Assembly: GCA_015486775.1 (NCBI GenBank)
Contig: WFRA01000112.1
Location: forward strand, 1-18,257
DNA from: Kiritimatiellales bacterium
Lineage (GTDB): Bacteria; Verrucomicrobiota; Kiritimatiellia; Kiritimatiellales; Pontiellaceae
Length of the DNA: 18,257 nt
Direction of reading: 5' to 3'
Every line of letters begins with the position of its first letter. Position 1 is the stretch's first letter. Positions 1 to 8,867 of this stretch are shown in pieces. Made by a program: the position numbers and the translations under genes. The notes under the pieces are model-generated. The model did no database searches, was not told where the DNA came from, and worked only from the letters and a program-made list of their open reading frames with translations.

Positions 1-650
<650 letters not shown>

Positions 651-2345
651 TTAGATAAAATAGGCTTTCAAAACATATTGCAGCATCATTCGCTGGGTAT
701 TGAAGAACGACCCGTTCAGGGCCATGGCATGGCGCATGATCTCCGCAAACCGATCTTTGTCGTGATAGTAAAGCGGAATGATGTCGTGTTCCAGTTTTTC
801 GTAGAGCGAAGCGGCATCTTGCCCGTCGTCATGTTCATTGCCGGATTCCGTCTGCCCATCGCCCACGGCCCAGCCGGTGACCCCCTCTATGCACCCCTCG
901 ATCCACCACCCATCCAATACGCTCAGGGAGGGAACCCCGTTCAGGGCCGCTTTCATTCCGCTGGTTCCGGAGGCTTCCATGGGGGGGAGCGGGGTGTTGA
1001 CCCACACATCGACACCGCCGGTCAGCAGGCGCCCCATGGCCATATCGTAGTTTTCCAAAAACACGATTTTGACATCCGGGCGGAGGGTCTCGCGGAGATC
1101 GAGAACGTGCTTGATCTCCTCTTTTCCTGGCTGGTCCTGCGGATGGGCCTTGCCCGCAAAGACGATTTGCAGGGCACCCACCTCCCGGGAAAGTTGCCGC
1201 AGGCGTTCGGAATCGTGGAGCAACAGTCCGGGACGCTTGTAGGTTGCAAAACGCCGCGCAAAGCCCAGCGTCAGCACCGCCGTGTCCAGCCCGGCGTTGA
1301 TTTCCCGGTTGAGGGTGTCGATCAATTGGTTCTTCGCCAGTTGATGGGCATTCTGGATTTCCGAACGGTGTATCCCCAGGGCATAGCGGAGATTGAAGCT
1401 GTCGTCCCGCCAGCCGGGGATATGGCGGTCGAAGAGCGCCATGACCGGGTCGGAGGCCCAGGTTGCAACATGAACCCCGTTGGTGATGGCATCGACCTTG
1501 TATTCGGCGAACATGTGCCGGGAGATTTCGCCGTGCTTCTTGGCCACCCCGTTGACGTAGTGGCTGAGGCTCAACGCCAGGTAGGTCATGTTCAACTGCC
1601 CATTCCAGACGAAAACCTCCTCGAGTTCAAAGGCCCGGTGTTCGCCCAGAAGCCGCGTGGCCAGTTCCATCGGGAACCGGTCGTGGCCGGCCGGCACGGG
1701 GGTATGCGTGGTGAATACGCACTGTTTCCTGACCGCCTCGATATCCTCGGCCATGACCGCACCATCTTTCCGCAGGGCAAGATGTTCGTCGAGGAGTTCC
1801 AGGGTGAGCAGACTGGAATGGCCTTCGTTCATATGAAAACGCTGGAGGCCGTTGCAGCCCAGGGCGCGAAGCATGCGCACACCGCCCATGCCCAGGACAA
1901 TTTCCTGGCAAAGGCGGTAATACGAATCGCCGCCGTAGAGGACATCGCTAAGCGTACGGTCGAAATCCGAGTTTTCCTCCAGATCCGTATCGAGGAAAAG
2001 CACGGGGATCTCGAACCCTCCGGCACCGTGCACAAGATATTGCCAGGCGCGCACCGCAACCTCCCGCCCCTCGATCGCCACATGGATTCGCGGCTCCAAT
2101 TCCGTGAGCGAATCCTCCACGATCCAATTGACGGGCTCTTCCCGCTGGCCTTCCCGCGGATCCACCCGCTGGAAAAAATAGCCTTTGCGGTAGAGCAACG
2201 ACACGGCTACCAGGGGCACCTTGAGATCCGCCGCCGCGCGGATGGCATCGCCGGCAAGCATGCCCAGTCCGCCGCTATAGGTGGGGATATCTTCGTTGAC
2301 GGCAATTTCCATGGTGAAATATGCAATTTCCGCTGTTTTATACAT
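651..2345 (-). CDS. glgP: Alpha-glucan (glycogen) phosphorylase, short GT35 form
   Basis: A PLP-dependent phosphorylase that releases glucose-1-phosphate from glycogen or maltodextrin in the cytoplasm. The N-terminus (AYFTMEIA, then [11 protein letters not shown] at about 23-33) is typical of the short alpha-glucan phosphorylase group. RRFATYKR lies in the C-terminal half. The PLP site is EASGTSGMK, with the Schiff-base lysine at about residue 465, followed by [16 protein letters not shown]. At 564 aa it is much shorter than the roughly 800-aa E. coli type enzyme but normal for the short subfamily. The start is supported by AAAGGAG about 6 bases upstream. It sits 30 bp after the proton ATPase and 48 bp before enolase. 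Placing a glycogen-mobilising enzyme between an ATP-driven pump and a glycolytic enzyme suggests an energy-supply role, which is inference. Substrate chain length cannot be read from the sequence. Confidence 0.93.
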   Translation of the reverse strand: MYKTAEIAYFTMEIAVNEDIPTYSGGLGMLAGDAIRAAADLKVPLVAVSLLYRKGYFFQRVDPREGQREEPVNWIVEDSLTELEPRIHVAIEGREVAVRAWQYLVHGAGGFEIPVLFLDTDLEENSDFDRTLSDVLYGGDSYYRLCQEIVLGMGGVRMLRALGCNGLQRFHMNEGHSSLLTLELLDEHLALRKDGAVMAEDIEAVRKQCVFTTHTPVPAGHDRFPMELATRLLGEHRAFELEEVFVWNGQLNMTYLALSLSHYVNGVAKKHGEISRHMFAEYKVDAITNGVHVATWASDPVMALFDRHIPGWRDDSFNLRYALGIHRSEIQNAHQLAKNQLIDTLNREINAGLDTAVLTLGFARRFATYKRPGLLLHDSERLRQLSREVGALQIVFAGKAHPQDQPGKEEIKHVLDLRETLRPDVKIVFLENYDMAMGRLLTGGVDVWVNTPLPPMEASGTSGMKAALNGVPSLSVLDGWWIEGCIEGVTGWAVGDGQTESGNEHDDGQDAASLYEKLEHDIIPLYYHDKDRFAEIMRHAMALNGSFFNTQRMMLQYVLKAYFI

Positions 2346-2375
2346 TTTCTGCTCCTTTCCCTATGCGGTTCAATT

Positions 2376-4859
2376 TCAATTTGCGGAACGAGTCTCCGCC
2401 CTGCGGCGGGGCCACGTGGATCCGCGTTGGGACAACAGGGGCTTGTGCGAGGGATCGAAGACCCGGTATGCGAATAGCTTCACCCGATCGCTCACAAGGA
2501 ACCAGATCAGCGCATAGCCCCAGACAAACAGGGCCCAACCCCAGCCGATGGGCGTCATGAACAGCCCGTAAACCGCAATCAATGTCGCCACGGCCTGGGT
2601 TCCGAAGACGGCCAGCAGCAGTGCCTTCGCAGGGCGGATGGACCAGAACGGGCCGCGCGTGCGCGTCAGGAAGATCGTCAGGTGCCCCGCCACGGACAGC
2701 ATCAGGTACATCAGGGTCTGCAGGTGCGGGCGATCCAGCTGGTAGACGCGGTCGCCGAGATAGAACAGGCCAAACGCAGCCAGAGGGCCAAGAACCCCCA
2801 GCACGGTGGCAATGCCCAGCACCATGCGCATGTTCCAAGCCTCGGGCTTGTTTTCGTACTGGACGTTGTCGTAGGCAATGGACAGGATCGCCCCGTCGTT
2901 GAGCAGCGCGAGCATCACGATCATCACCGCCGTCAGGGGGTAGAAGTTAAAGACCAGGATGGCCAGCGTCATGAACAACAGCACGCGCAGGGTTTCGGCA
3001 ATGCGGTAGATCGCGTAGCTGTTCATTCGCTGGAAGATTTTCCGGCTCTCCTTGATGGCATCGACGATCACCGAGAGCCCGGGGGTCATGAGCACAATGG
3101 ATGCCGCCGCGCGTGCCGCGTCGGTCGCGCCCGATACGGCGATGCCGCAGTCGGCCTTTTTCAGTGCGGGGGCATCGTTCACCCCGTCGCCGGTCATGCC
3201 GACGATGTGGTTGCGCTGCTGGAGGACATCCACAATATGGAACTTATGCGCGGGGAACACCTGGGCAAAACCGTCGGCGTTTTCAATCAACTCGGCCAGC
3301 TGCCCCGTCTCGTGGTGCTTGGTGTCACCGAAGCCTTCGGCGTTGAGGATATGGCTGCCCATTCCCAGCTTCCCGGCGGTTTCGCGGGCAATCGCCACCT
3401 GGTCGCCCGTAACCATCTTAACCGTTACACCCATGTCCCGGGCGGCCGCTATGGTGCTCTTGGCCTGCTCCCGGGGCGGATCGAACAGCGGCAGCACGCC
3501 CATAAATTCCCATGCGCCCTGCGCATCGGTGCGGGCGACCCCGAGCGAACGGAATCCGCGTGCGGCGAAATCCTCGACCGCCTGTTCAACAGCCGACTTC
3601 ACCGTGTCGGCATTGACCGAAAGCTCCAAGATCACCTGCGGTGCGCCCTTGGTTGTCTTGAACTCCTTTCCGTCCGCATCTTTGATGGCGGCCTCGGTGC
3701 GCTTGTGCACCGGATCGAACGGCTGGAAGTGAACCACTTGATAACCGGCCAGAGCCTGGTCGTCCTTCAGTCCGCTAATCACAGCCAGGTCGATGGTATC
3801 CTGATCCTCCGCCCGCGAGGCAAGCGCGGCGCAGAGCACCACCTGGTCGGCGGGGATGCCGTCGACACAGAAGGGTTCGCCAAGCGTCAGTTTGTTCTGG
3901 GTCAGGGTGCCGGTTTTATCCGAGCACAGGATATCCACGCCCGCAAGCTCCTCGATGGCCGCCAGACGCGTAACGATCGCCTCCTTCTTTGCCAGCAGCC
4001 GCGCCCCGACCGCCATGGTGACGGAGAGCACGGTGGGCATCGCGACGGGAATGGCCGCCACGGTCAATACCAGGGCAAATTGAAGCGTGGTGAGCATCCG
4101 GTCGCCGCGGAAAAGCGCAACGACGATAATCACCGTCACCAGGCTTACGGCGAGAAGGATCAGATAGTTTCCGATCTTCAGCACCGCGCGTTGGAAATGG
4201 CTCACGGTGTGCGCCTCCTGCACGAGCTTGGCAGTCTTGCCAAAATAGGTGTTGGCACCGGTGGCGTACACCAGCGCATCGATCTCCCCCTGGCGGATGA
4301 TGGAGCCCGAATAGACAACATCGCCTGGCTTGCGGGAGACCGGCAGGGATTCCCCAGTCAGAGCGGACTGGTCCACCTCCACCGAATCGCCCCCCAAAAG
4401 CCGGGCGTCCGCCGGCACGATATCGCCCAGGCGCACACGGACAATATCGCCCGGCACCAGCTCGCGCGCCGGCACGGAGACCCACTGCCCCCCGCGCTTC
4501 ACCCGTGCATTGATCGCGAGCTTGGCCTTCAGCGCGGCGATGGCGTTGCCGGCCTGGTGCTCTTCCCAGAATCCCACCACGGCGTTGGCCAGCAAGAGGA
4601 CGAGGATGATGAAAAAGTCCGGCCAATGCCGGGCGGCCGCCGAAAGAACCACGGCCGCTTCGATCATCCAAGGGATGGGTCCCCAGAAATAGGTGAGGAA
4701 TTTCAGGAGCGCATTCTCTTTTTTTTCCTCCAGTTCGTTGGGGCCGTATTGCCCCAGCCGAGCCTTCGCATCTTCGACAGACAACCCCTCTGCGGATGCA
4801 TCGAGTTGTTTCATGAGTTCTTCAATCGTGGGTTCTGTTTTCGGTGTATCCTGATTCAT
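2376..4859 (-). CDS. P-type ATPase, P3A (plasma-membrane H+-ATPase) type
   Basis: An 827-aa inner-membrane cation pump, most probably exporting protons. Visible motifs in order: TGES at 168-171 (actuator domain), PVAMP at 271-275 in M4 (the P3A form), the phosphorylation motif DKTGTLT with Asp314, KGAPQ near 404-408, MVTGDQ near 482-487 and TGDGVNDAP at 556-564. ALLNDG at 651-656 places Asp655 where plant and fungal proton pumps carry the M6 aspartate needed for H+ transport. There is no long C-terminal autoinhibitory domain; the protein ends in a short basic tail after the last membrane helix. I chose the ATG at 4859, because AAGGAG precedes it and the open frame further upstream (to 5033) overlaps the next gene and encodes Arg-rich, unrelated sequence. 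Ion specificity is inferred from motif form. Confidence 0.93.
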   Translation of the reverse strand: MNQDTPKTEPTIEELMKQLDASAEGLSVEDAKARLGQYGPNELEEKKENALLKFLTYFWGPIPWMIEAAVVLSAAARHWPDFFIILVLLLANAVVGFWEEHQAGNAIAALKAKLAINARVKRGGQWVSVPARELVPGDIVRVRLGDIVPADARLLGGDSVEVDQSALTGESLPVSRKPGDVVYSGSIIRQGEIDALVYATGANTYFGKTAKLVQEAHTVSHFQRAVLKIGNYLILLAVSLVTVIIVVALFRGDRMLTTLQFALVLTVAAIPVAMPTVLSVTMAVGARLLAKKEAIVTRLAAIEELAGVDILCSDKTGTLTQNKLTLGEPFCVDGIPADQVVLCAALASRAEDQDTIDLAVISGLKDDQALAGYQVVHFQPFDPVHKRTEAAIKDADGKEFKTTKGAPQVILELSVNADTVKSAVEQAVEDFAARGFRSLGVARTDAQGAWEFMGVLPLFDPPREQAKSTIAAARDMGVTVKMVTGDQVAIARETAGKLGMGSHILNAEGFGDTKHHETGQLAELIENADGFAQVFPAHKFHIVDVLQQRNHIVGMTGDGVNDAPALKKADCGIAVSGATDAARAAASIVLMTPGLSVIVDAIKESRKIFQRMNSYAIYRIAETLRVLLFMTLAILVFNFYPLTAVMIVMLALLNDGAILSIAYDNVQYENKPEAWNMRMVLGIATVLGVLGPLAAFGLFYLGDRVYQLDRPHLQTLMYLMLSVAGHLTIFLTRTRGPFWSIRPAKALLLAVFGTQAVATLIAVYGLFMTPIGWGWALFVWGYALIWFLVSDRVKLFAYRVFDPSHKPLLSQRGSTWPRRRAETRSAN

Positions 4860-4896
4860 TCTCTCTCTCCTTGGTTCCAATGGGGTTCCGGTATCG

Positions 4897-5301
4897 CTAG
4901 ACCGTTTTCTTTTCCGGGGTGGCGGTTTTGTTCGGCAAAGAATCCGAAGCCCACTCTTCCGCCGCACCGAGCCGGTCCGCCGGAAAGCGGCGAATCTCCG
5001 CCGAAACAAAATGCGAGCCGATCCGTTCCGCAATCCCGGCCAGCGAGGAATCCGTCACCAAGGCCACCTTGCCGATGTGCGCATGGTGGTTCCTGATAAA
5101 CCGGAAGTGCTCCACCATGGCTCCAAGATTTTCCCATCCTTGGAAGTCCCGCGCTTCGATCACCAGTCCATTCAGATGCCCCTCCTTTTCGATGAAGGGG
5201 TCGACCGCCTGCGCCAGCTTCTCGAAGTCTGATTTTTGGAGCGGGGCTTCCGGATGCACGCGGAGCAGCCGCGCTTCTTGATCCAGCCGATACGTAATCA
5301 T
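4897..5301 (-). CDS. SpoIIAA-like (STAS-fold) protein, family of DUF3478
   Basis: A 134-aa soluble protein of the SpoIIAA-like family. These are small STAS-like alpha/beta proteins common next to stress and transport genes; their molecular role is largely unknown. The family pattern is visible: a short beta N-terminus, an acidic helix, the EARDFQGWENLGAM segment (compare HFHDFRGWDLHAM in the complete paralogue at 8289-8651), KVALVTDSS, and a C-terminal AEIRRFPADRLGAAEEWA. It carries an extra lysine-rich tail (NKTATPEKKTV). The start at 5301 is preferred over the ATG 12 bases upstream because GGAGG lies about 6 bases before it. That ATG overlaps the stop of the truncated paralogue (ATGA), suggesting translational coupling. 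It lies 37 bp upstream of the proton ATPase, so it is probably co-transcribed with it. Confidence 0.8.
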   Translation of the reverse strand: MITYRLDQEARLLRVHPEAPLQKSDFEKLAQAVDPFIEKEGHLNGLVIEARDFQGWENLGAMVEHFRFIRNHHAHIGKVALVTDSSLAGIAERIGSHFVSAEIRRFPADRLGAAEEWASDSLPNKTATPEKKTV

Positions 5302-5423
5302 TCCAGCCTCCATTCCACAACATGCTCCATTTGCGGGACAAACGATTTATAGTCGTCGTGCAGCTTTCCACCGAGGGCAAAGCCGACCACATTGCCTGAA
5401 CTCTCCTTGAGGATTTCAATCAT
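5298..5423 (-). pseudogene. Truncated SpoIIAA-like gene, first 41 codons only
   Basis: A reading frame begins at ATG 5423 with its own GGGAG ribosome site and ends after 41 codons at a TGA overlapping the next start. Its first 22 residues (starting MIEILKESSGNVVGF) match the intact gene at 8289-8651 at 21 of 22 positions, and the upstream leader is also alike (GGAGAYGAACCATGATWGA). After one residue is lost (HDDYK versus HNDDYK), the match continues more weakly to about residue 37. There the frame changes to unrelated WRLE and stops, so the core and C-terminal half of the domain are missing. It is probably a deletion remnant. It may still be translated, and could then act as a coupling leader for the downstream gene. 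Confidence 0.8.
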
Positions 5424-5439
5424 GGTTCATCTCCCTACT

Positions 5440-5964
5440 TCACGCTTCTGCTTCACTGGAGTGGAGATTAACCTCTTCCGCCGTCACGCCCAGAATATTC
5501 TGAGCTTTCTGAACATCGGTGATCGAGCCGTGGGCAACCACCATGAACTTATCGGACCGGATCGCCGTCTCGTACTTAATGATGCTGTCCTTGGGAATGC
5601 CGATGCTGAAGAGTCCGGCACCCAGCGCGCTCAGGCCGCCCACCGCAAGCGCGCCTTCAAGCCCGCCGACAATAACACTTACCAGCGGCCCGCCGACCAC
5701 CAGCGGCCCGACCCCGGGAACCCAAAAGAAGGCCGATCCCAGCAGGAGCCCCCAGATTCCGCCCCAGAAGGCTCCAAACTTGCCCCAGTATTTCATCCGA
5801 TTTCCGGCATTATAGTAGCCCACCACGTCCTCTTCCGTGTGGTAGTCCTTTCCGACAATCGAAAGCTTCTCCATTTCGTAGCCCGATTTCTGGAGCTCCC
5901 TGATAGCGTTCTCCGCCTCGGTGTGTGTGTTGTAGATGGCGACGCAACTGTTTTTATCTGTCAT
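5440..5964 (-). CDS. General-stress 17M/YflT-like membrane protein
   Basis: A 174-aa protein. Residues about 6-45 (CVAIYNTHTEAENAIRELQK, then SIVGKDY) match the general stress protein 17M-like N-terminal domain. A central glycine-rich hydrophobic stretch follows (FWGGIWGLLLGSAFFW through PLVVGGPLVS and GGLSALGAGL), typical of glycine-zipper inner-membrane segments. A C-terminal alpha/beta part follows, with KFMVVAHGS. I chose ATG 5964 because AAGGAA stands about 10 bases upstream; the ATG at 5973 would leave almost no spacing. It heads run A, 16 bp before the truncated SpoIIAA fragment. The 72-bp duplicated element lies about 205 bp upstream, so the transcript may have a long leader. Exact function is unknown; the stress label rests on family membership. 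Confidence 0.8.
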   Translation of the reverse strand: MTDKNSCVAIYNTHTEAENAIRELQKSGYEMEKLSIVGKDYHTEEDVVGYYNAGNRMKYWGKFGAFWGGIWGLLLGSAFFWVPGVGPLVVGGPLVSVIVGGLEGALAVGGLSALGAGLFSIGIPKDSIIKYETAIRSDKFMVVAHGSITDVQKAQNILGVTAEEVNLHSSEAEA

Positions 5965-6479
5965 GGCATTCATTTCCTTTCTGTCTGATTTAGTTAGAAT
6001 TGGAAGCCACCGGCGGCCTCCCTTGCTTGGGACGTATTGCGGAGCGGGTTTGGGCGGCGACCTGTTGCGCGGCCTTCCTTCCGTACCGACGCTCCAGCCA
6101 TCACCCATCCAGCTCCCGCTTTGCGGAACTCCCGGACTTTTCGGTTTTTGGTGATCGGCTCTCATCTTCTCTCCCTGTTCGTTAGTAGTAGACCCTCCCG
6201 TGGTTGCGACGGCCTTTCTCGGGCATTACAACGCAGTAATGAATGGGGACGGCTCCTTCCCCTGCCGTCAAGAGAGCCGGGGAGGGAGAAGGGGGAACCA
6301 ACGGATGAACACCGCGCGGGCGTGCCGTCGGCAATCTGCCGCTTTGGGTTGGAGCCACGAAGCGCAAGAAACGTTTCAACCACGAATGATCGGAAATGGA
6401 TGCCAATGAAGGCCAGCAACCATTTCTAGCAGTTCAACAGCTTCTCCCGGGTTGGTCAGGTGGTTTCGTGGAAGCCACT
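5965..6479. other. 515-bp intergenic region upstream of run A
   Basis: I see no convincing gene here. The short open frames are low-complexity Arg/Ser/Pro translations without ribosome sites. It holds one copy of the 72-bp duplicated element (6169-6240). It also holds an imperfect GC-rich inverted repeat (arms about 6253-6262 and 6279-6288) that lacks a T-run on either strand, so I do not call it a terminator. A stretch around 6352-6412 contains two related CCACGAA words and looks like a decayed dispersed intergenic repeat. The end nearest 6479 is the 3' side of the corA run. No factor-independent terminator is visible for it. Confidence 0.6.
6169..6240 (-). repeat. 72-bp duplicated upstream element, copy A
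   Basis: Aligns without gaps to 8719-8790, with 58 of 72 positions identical by my hand count. Conserved blocks on the plus strand are CTCTCCCT, GTAGACCC, CCCG, GGTTGCG, GGCCTTTC and CGGGCATTACAA. The only block of clustered change is five positions around 6183-6187. At its right end CATTAC (6224-6229) and GTAATG (6236-6241) form a dyad with a 6-base centre. It is placed upstream of run A, whose first gene starts at 5964, so it may be a promoter or operator region. Confidence 0.8.
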
Positions 6480-7445
6480 TCAGTCAAACCATCCCCGCCG
6501 GTAGAAATTCCACAACAGGAGGCTGGCGATAACCAGCATGGCCGCGATCACGGCTGGATAGGCGTATGTCCACTGGAGCTCCGGCATGTGGCGGAAGTTC
6601 ATCCCGTAGATGCCCGTGATGAGGGTCAGCGGCATGAAAATGGAGGAGAGGATTGTCAGGATCTTGAGGCGGCGGTTGGTTCGATCCTGCAGGTTCAGCA
6701 CATGTTGCTGGTACAACTCGGACAGATGCGTCTGCTGGCGGACGGTGGAGGTGAACGCATATTCCAGATGGGCGAGGGTGTCGCGAAAGTGCAGATGCAA
6801 CCCCTTGGCATCCAGGAATTCCATCTCTGCTGCCTGCAGGTTTGCAACGCAGAGCCGCTGCTCTTCAAGGGTGTCCGCCATGCGGGAAACCCGGCGCTTC
6901 AACCCGCGCAACTCGTCGATCGGCATCGCGTTCGCTCCATCCTCCATCTGTTCCGCCAGAGCTTGCCCCCGGCGTGCCGAAGCCAATGCCGCCGCCATGT
7001 CGTCATCAATCAGGCGGTCAACGATGTGGTAGAAAACGGGGGCGATTCCCTCCGACTGGAAGCGCATCGTCGAGGTAAAGTCGTCCACCAGCTGTTCCAG
7101 GGCGGGAACGGAAGACGCATGCACCGTCACAAGCGTATTTTCCAGAATCAGGAGGCAGAGGTTCCCGGGATCTTCAAGCCCCTCGTCCCGCAGGAAGGGA
7201 AAACGGACAAACAGGCATCCTTCGTAGGGCGCGACCAAGGGGCTGGAGGCGGGGTCGAGCAGGTTCTCGAGGACCAGCAGGTGCAAGCCGAGGGGAACGA
7301 GAAGTTCCCGGAGCTCCTCGGGCGAGGGTTTTTCGATGTCGATCCATAGGTGCGACGAACCGTCCGGCAGAGCCGCGGCGGACAGCCCCGCAGCGATGGG
7401 CTCGAGCACCTTGTCGTTTCCAATGCCATAGGCGTTCACAATCAT
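6480..7445 (-). CDS. corA: CorA-family divalent metal ion transporter
   Basis: A 321-aa inner-membrane transporter of Mg2+ and possibly Co2+ or Ni2+. The signature YGMNF is at residues 280-284, at the end of the first membrane helix (about 262-281), followed by HMPEL and a second helix (about 298-314), ending in a short positive tail. The long N-terminal cytoplasmic part ends in a helix-rich stalk (LYQQHVLNLQDRTNRRLK), as in the family. The ATG directly abuts the mtfA stop (TGA then ATG). Its GGAGC ribosome site lies inside the end of mtfA, so the two are translationally coupled. The selectivity loop (MPEL) is of the ordinary CorA kind. Transport against zinc efflux (ZntB-like) cannot be excluded from sequence alone. 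Confidence 0.92.
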   Translation of the reverse strand: MIVNAYGIGNDKVLEPIAAGLSAAALPDGSSHLWIDIEKPSPEELRELLVPLGLHLLVLENLLDPASSPLVAPYEGCLFVRFPFLRDEGLEDPGNLCLLILENTLVTVHASSVPALEQLVDDFTSTMRFQSEGIAPVFYHIVDRLIDDDMAAALASARRGQALAEQMEDGANAMPIDELRGLKRRVSRMADTLEEQRLCVANLQAAEMEFLDAKGLHLHFRDTLAHLEYAFTSTVRQQTHLSELYQQHVLNLQDRTNRRLKILTILSSIFMPLTLITGIYGMNFRHMPELQWTYAYPAVIAAMLVIASLLLWNFYRRGWFD

Positions 7446-8249
7446 TCACTGCTCCAATGTTTCAAGGCTGCGCCGCTCCCGTTCCGCAGTGTCCTGCATG
7501 TAGTATCCCGCAAGTACATCGTAGAGAGCCCGGTGGTCTTTTTGCATTTCGATCGGCTTGTCGAAGAAAAACTCGGTTGCAACCGCGAAGAATTCGGCTT
7601 CGTTCGTGGCGCCGTACGGATCCAGAAATGTTTTCTTTCCTTGCTCTGAGTCATTGCGAAGCCTTTGAAATTCCTCGGAAAAGACCGCGGCCCAGGTGCG
7701 GTATTGGCTCCGGCTATGAAGCGGCGGCGCGCCATCCGCGACCCCATCCAGCATATCGAGCAGATGGGCGAATTCATGGTAGACCACGTTGTGCCCGGTT
7801 TCGGGATGCCGCGCTCCCCGCTTGACCGCATCCCATACCAGGATGACGGGGCCTCGCGCGAACGCCTGGCCGGAAATGGCAATTTGCTCCTGTTCGAACA
7901 GCGGGCTCCTTATAAACACACCGGGTCTCTCGGGCGGCGTGAAGACGGTGGATGGATAGACCAGGATCGTCGCCAACCTCCGGTAGAGGTCGTGGGGCAG
8001 CCCCATGATCAGCAGGCAGGCCTCGGCGGCGACAACCACCCTGATTTCATCCGTGATCTCCAGCCCGTTGCACCCTTCGAATTTTTTCTCGGCCACAAAC
8101 ACCTGCACCAGCTGCTCCAGCCGGGCTGCTTCTCCGGTATCCAGCCAGGCATAGTGCGTGACCATTCTGCGGAGAATCCCCCTCCACTCGGCAGGGAACG
8201 GCTTGTTCAAAGCCTCCCTTCTGCGAACATCATCCAACCATCGGAACAT
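7446..8249 (-). CDS. mtfA: MtfA-family zinc-dependent peptidase
   Basis: A 267-aa cytosolic protein of the Mlc titration factor A family. In E. coli, MtfA binds the glucose repressor Mlc and has aminopeptidase activity. The gluzincin-like zinc motif HEFAH is at about 158-162 in the context VVYHEFAHLLDMLDG. The downstream NEAEFFAVATEFFF (about 216-229) carries the third zinc-ligand glutamate. I chose ATG 8249 (MFRWLDD), preceded by GAGGAAAGGG. The longer frame would begin at a GTG at 8273 without a good ribosome site. It sits 39 bp after the complete SpoIIAA-like gene and abuts corA, forming run B. Whether its partner here is an Mlc-like regulator is unknown, since none is in the window. Confidence 0.9.
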   Translation of the reverse strand: MFRWLDDVRRREALNKPFPAEWRGILRRMVTHYAWLDTGEAARLEQLVQVFVAEKKFEGCNGLEITDEIRVVVAAEACLLIMGLPHDLYRRLATILVYPSTVFTPPERPGVFIRSPLFEQEQIAISGQAFARGPVILVWDAVKRGARHPETGHNVVYHEFAHLLDMLDGVADGAPPLHSRSQYRTWAAVFSEEFQRLRNDSEQGKKTFLDPYGATNEAEFFAVATEFFFDKPIEMQKDHRALYDVLAGYYMQDTAERERRSLETLEQ

Positions 8250-8288
8250 TTTCGAACCCTTTCCTCTTTTCACCTATTCACAAAAGAA

Positions 8289-8651
8289 TCAGGCCGCCTC
8301 GCGCAACCAGACCCATGCCTGCCCAACCTCGCCGGCATCGAAGCATCTCACCTCGGCGCGGGTAAAGGGTCGGCAGGCCGTTGCCATCCACTCCTCCCAT
8401 TTCTGGCCTCCGACCAGCGCGATCCGTTCGATATCGCCATAGTGTTTCGACCCAAACACCAGATCGTCCAGCATCGCATGCAGATCCCAGCCTCGGAAAT
8501 CGTGGAAGTGAGCCAGGATTCTCACTCTCCCTTCGCGTTCAATCACTTGCTCGACGGCCGGAATAAACTCCTTGTAGTCATCGTTGTGCAGCTTTCCGCC
8601 GAGGTCGAAGCCGACCACATTGCCTGAACTTTCCTTGAGGATCTCTATCAT
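8289..8651 (-). CDS. SpoIIAA-like (STAS-fold) protein, complete copy
   Basis: A 120-aa complete member of the SpoIIAA-like family, of typical length. Features seen: MIEILKESSGNVVGFDLGGK N-terminal strands, DDYKEFIPAVEQVIE helix, ILAHFHDFRGWDLHAMLDDL, RIALVGGQKWEEWMA, and the closing AEVRCFDAGEVGQAWVWLRE. The start has AAAGGAG about 8 bases upstream. It leads run B (SpoIIAA-mtfA-corA), 68 bp from copy B of the duplicated element. Its first 22 residues and leader are almost the same as the stub at 5298-5423, so it is the intact counterpart of that remnant. The biochemical role is not known for the family. A phospho-regulated STAS switch is possible, but I cannot identify a dedicated kinase partner here. 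Confidence 0.88.
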   Translation of the reverse strand: MIEILKESSGNVVGFDLGGKLHNDDYKEFIPAVEQVIEREGRVRILAHFHDFRGWDLHAMLDDLVFGSKHYGDIERIALVGGQKWEEWMATACRPFTRAEVRCFDAGEVGQAWVWLREAA

Positions 8652-8718
8652 GGTTCGTCTCCTTTGCCCACGCTTTTATTCCATCAGGGAGGAGTTCGAC
8701 TCCTTCGCTCGGTTTTAC

Positions 8719-8790
8719 CTCTCCCTATTCGTATACTGTAGACCCCCCCGGGGTTGCGGTGGCCTTTCCCGGGCATTACAAAGCCGTAAC
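8719..8790 (-). repeat. 72-bp duplicated upstream element, copy B
   Basis: Gapless partner of 6169-6240. It retains the dyad core TTAC (8776-8779), six bases, GTAA (8786-8789). It lies 68 bp upstream of the run B SpoIIAA gene and, on the other strand, 77 bp upstream of the response regulator, so it occupies the divergent control region between them. Confidence 0.8.
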
Positions 8791-8800
8791 CTTTTCCCTG

Positions 8801-8829
8801 TTGACAAAAGCGCTTCCGCCCGATTAGCT
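8801..8829 (+). promoter_or_regulatory. Possible sigma-70 promoter of the two-component operon
   Basis: A perfect TTGACA (8801-8806) is followed after 17 bases by TTAGCT (8824-8829), a poor -10 match. The position, about 40 bases upstream of the response-regulator ATG, is sensible. The weak -10 means it may need an activator or may be chance. Confidence 0.4.
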
Positions 8830-8867
8830 CGCGGGCATGTTTTTCCACCCCGGAAACGGAGCTTCCC

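Noticed and set aside
2682-5096. 804-codon plus-strand open frame opposite the P-type ATPase
   Set aside because: Same reasoning: the minus-strand frame has every P-type ATPase motif, while this translation has no recognisable domain.
6253-6288. GC-rich inverted repeat as a terminator
   Set aside because: The arms are imperfect and no T-run follows on either strand.
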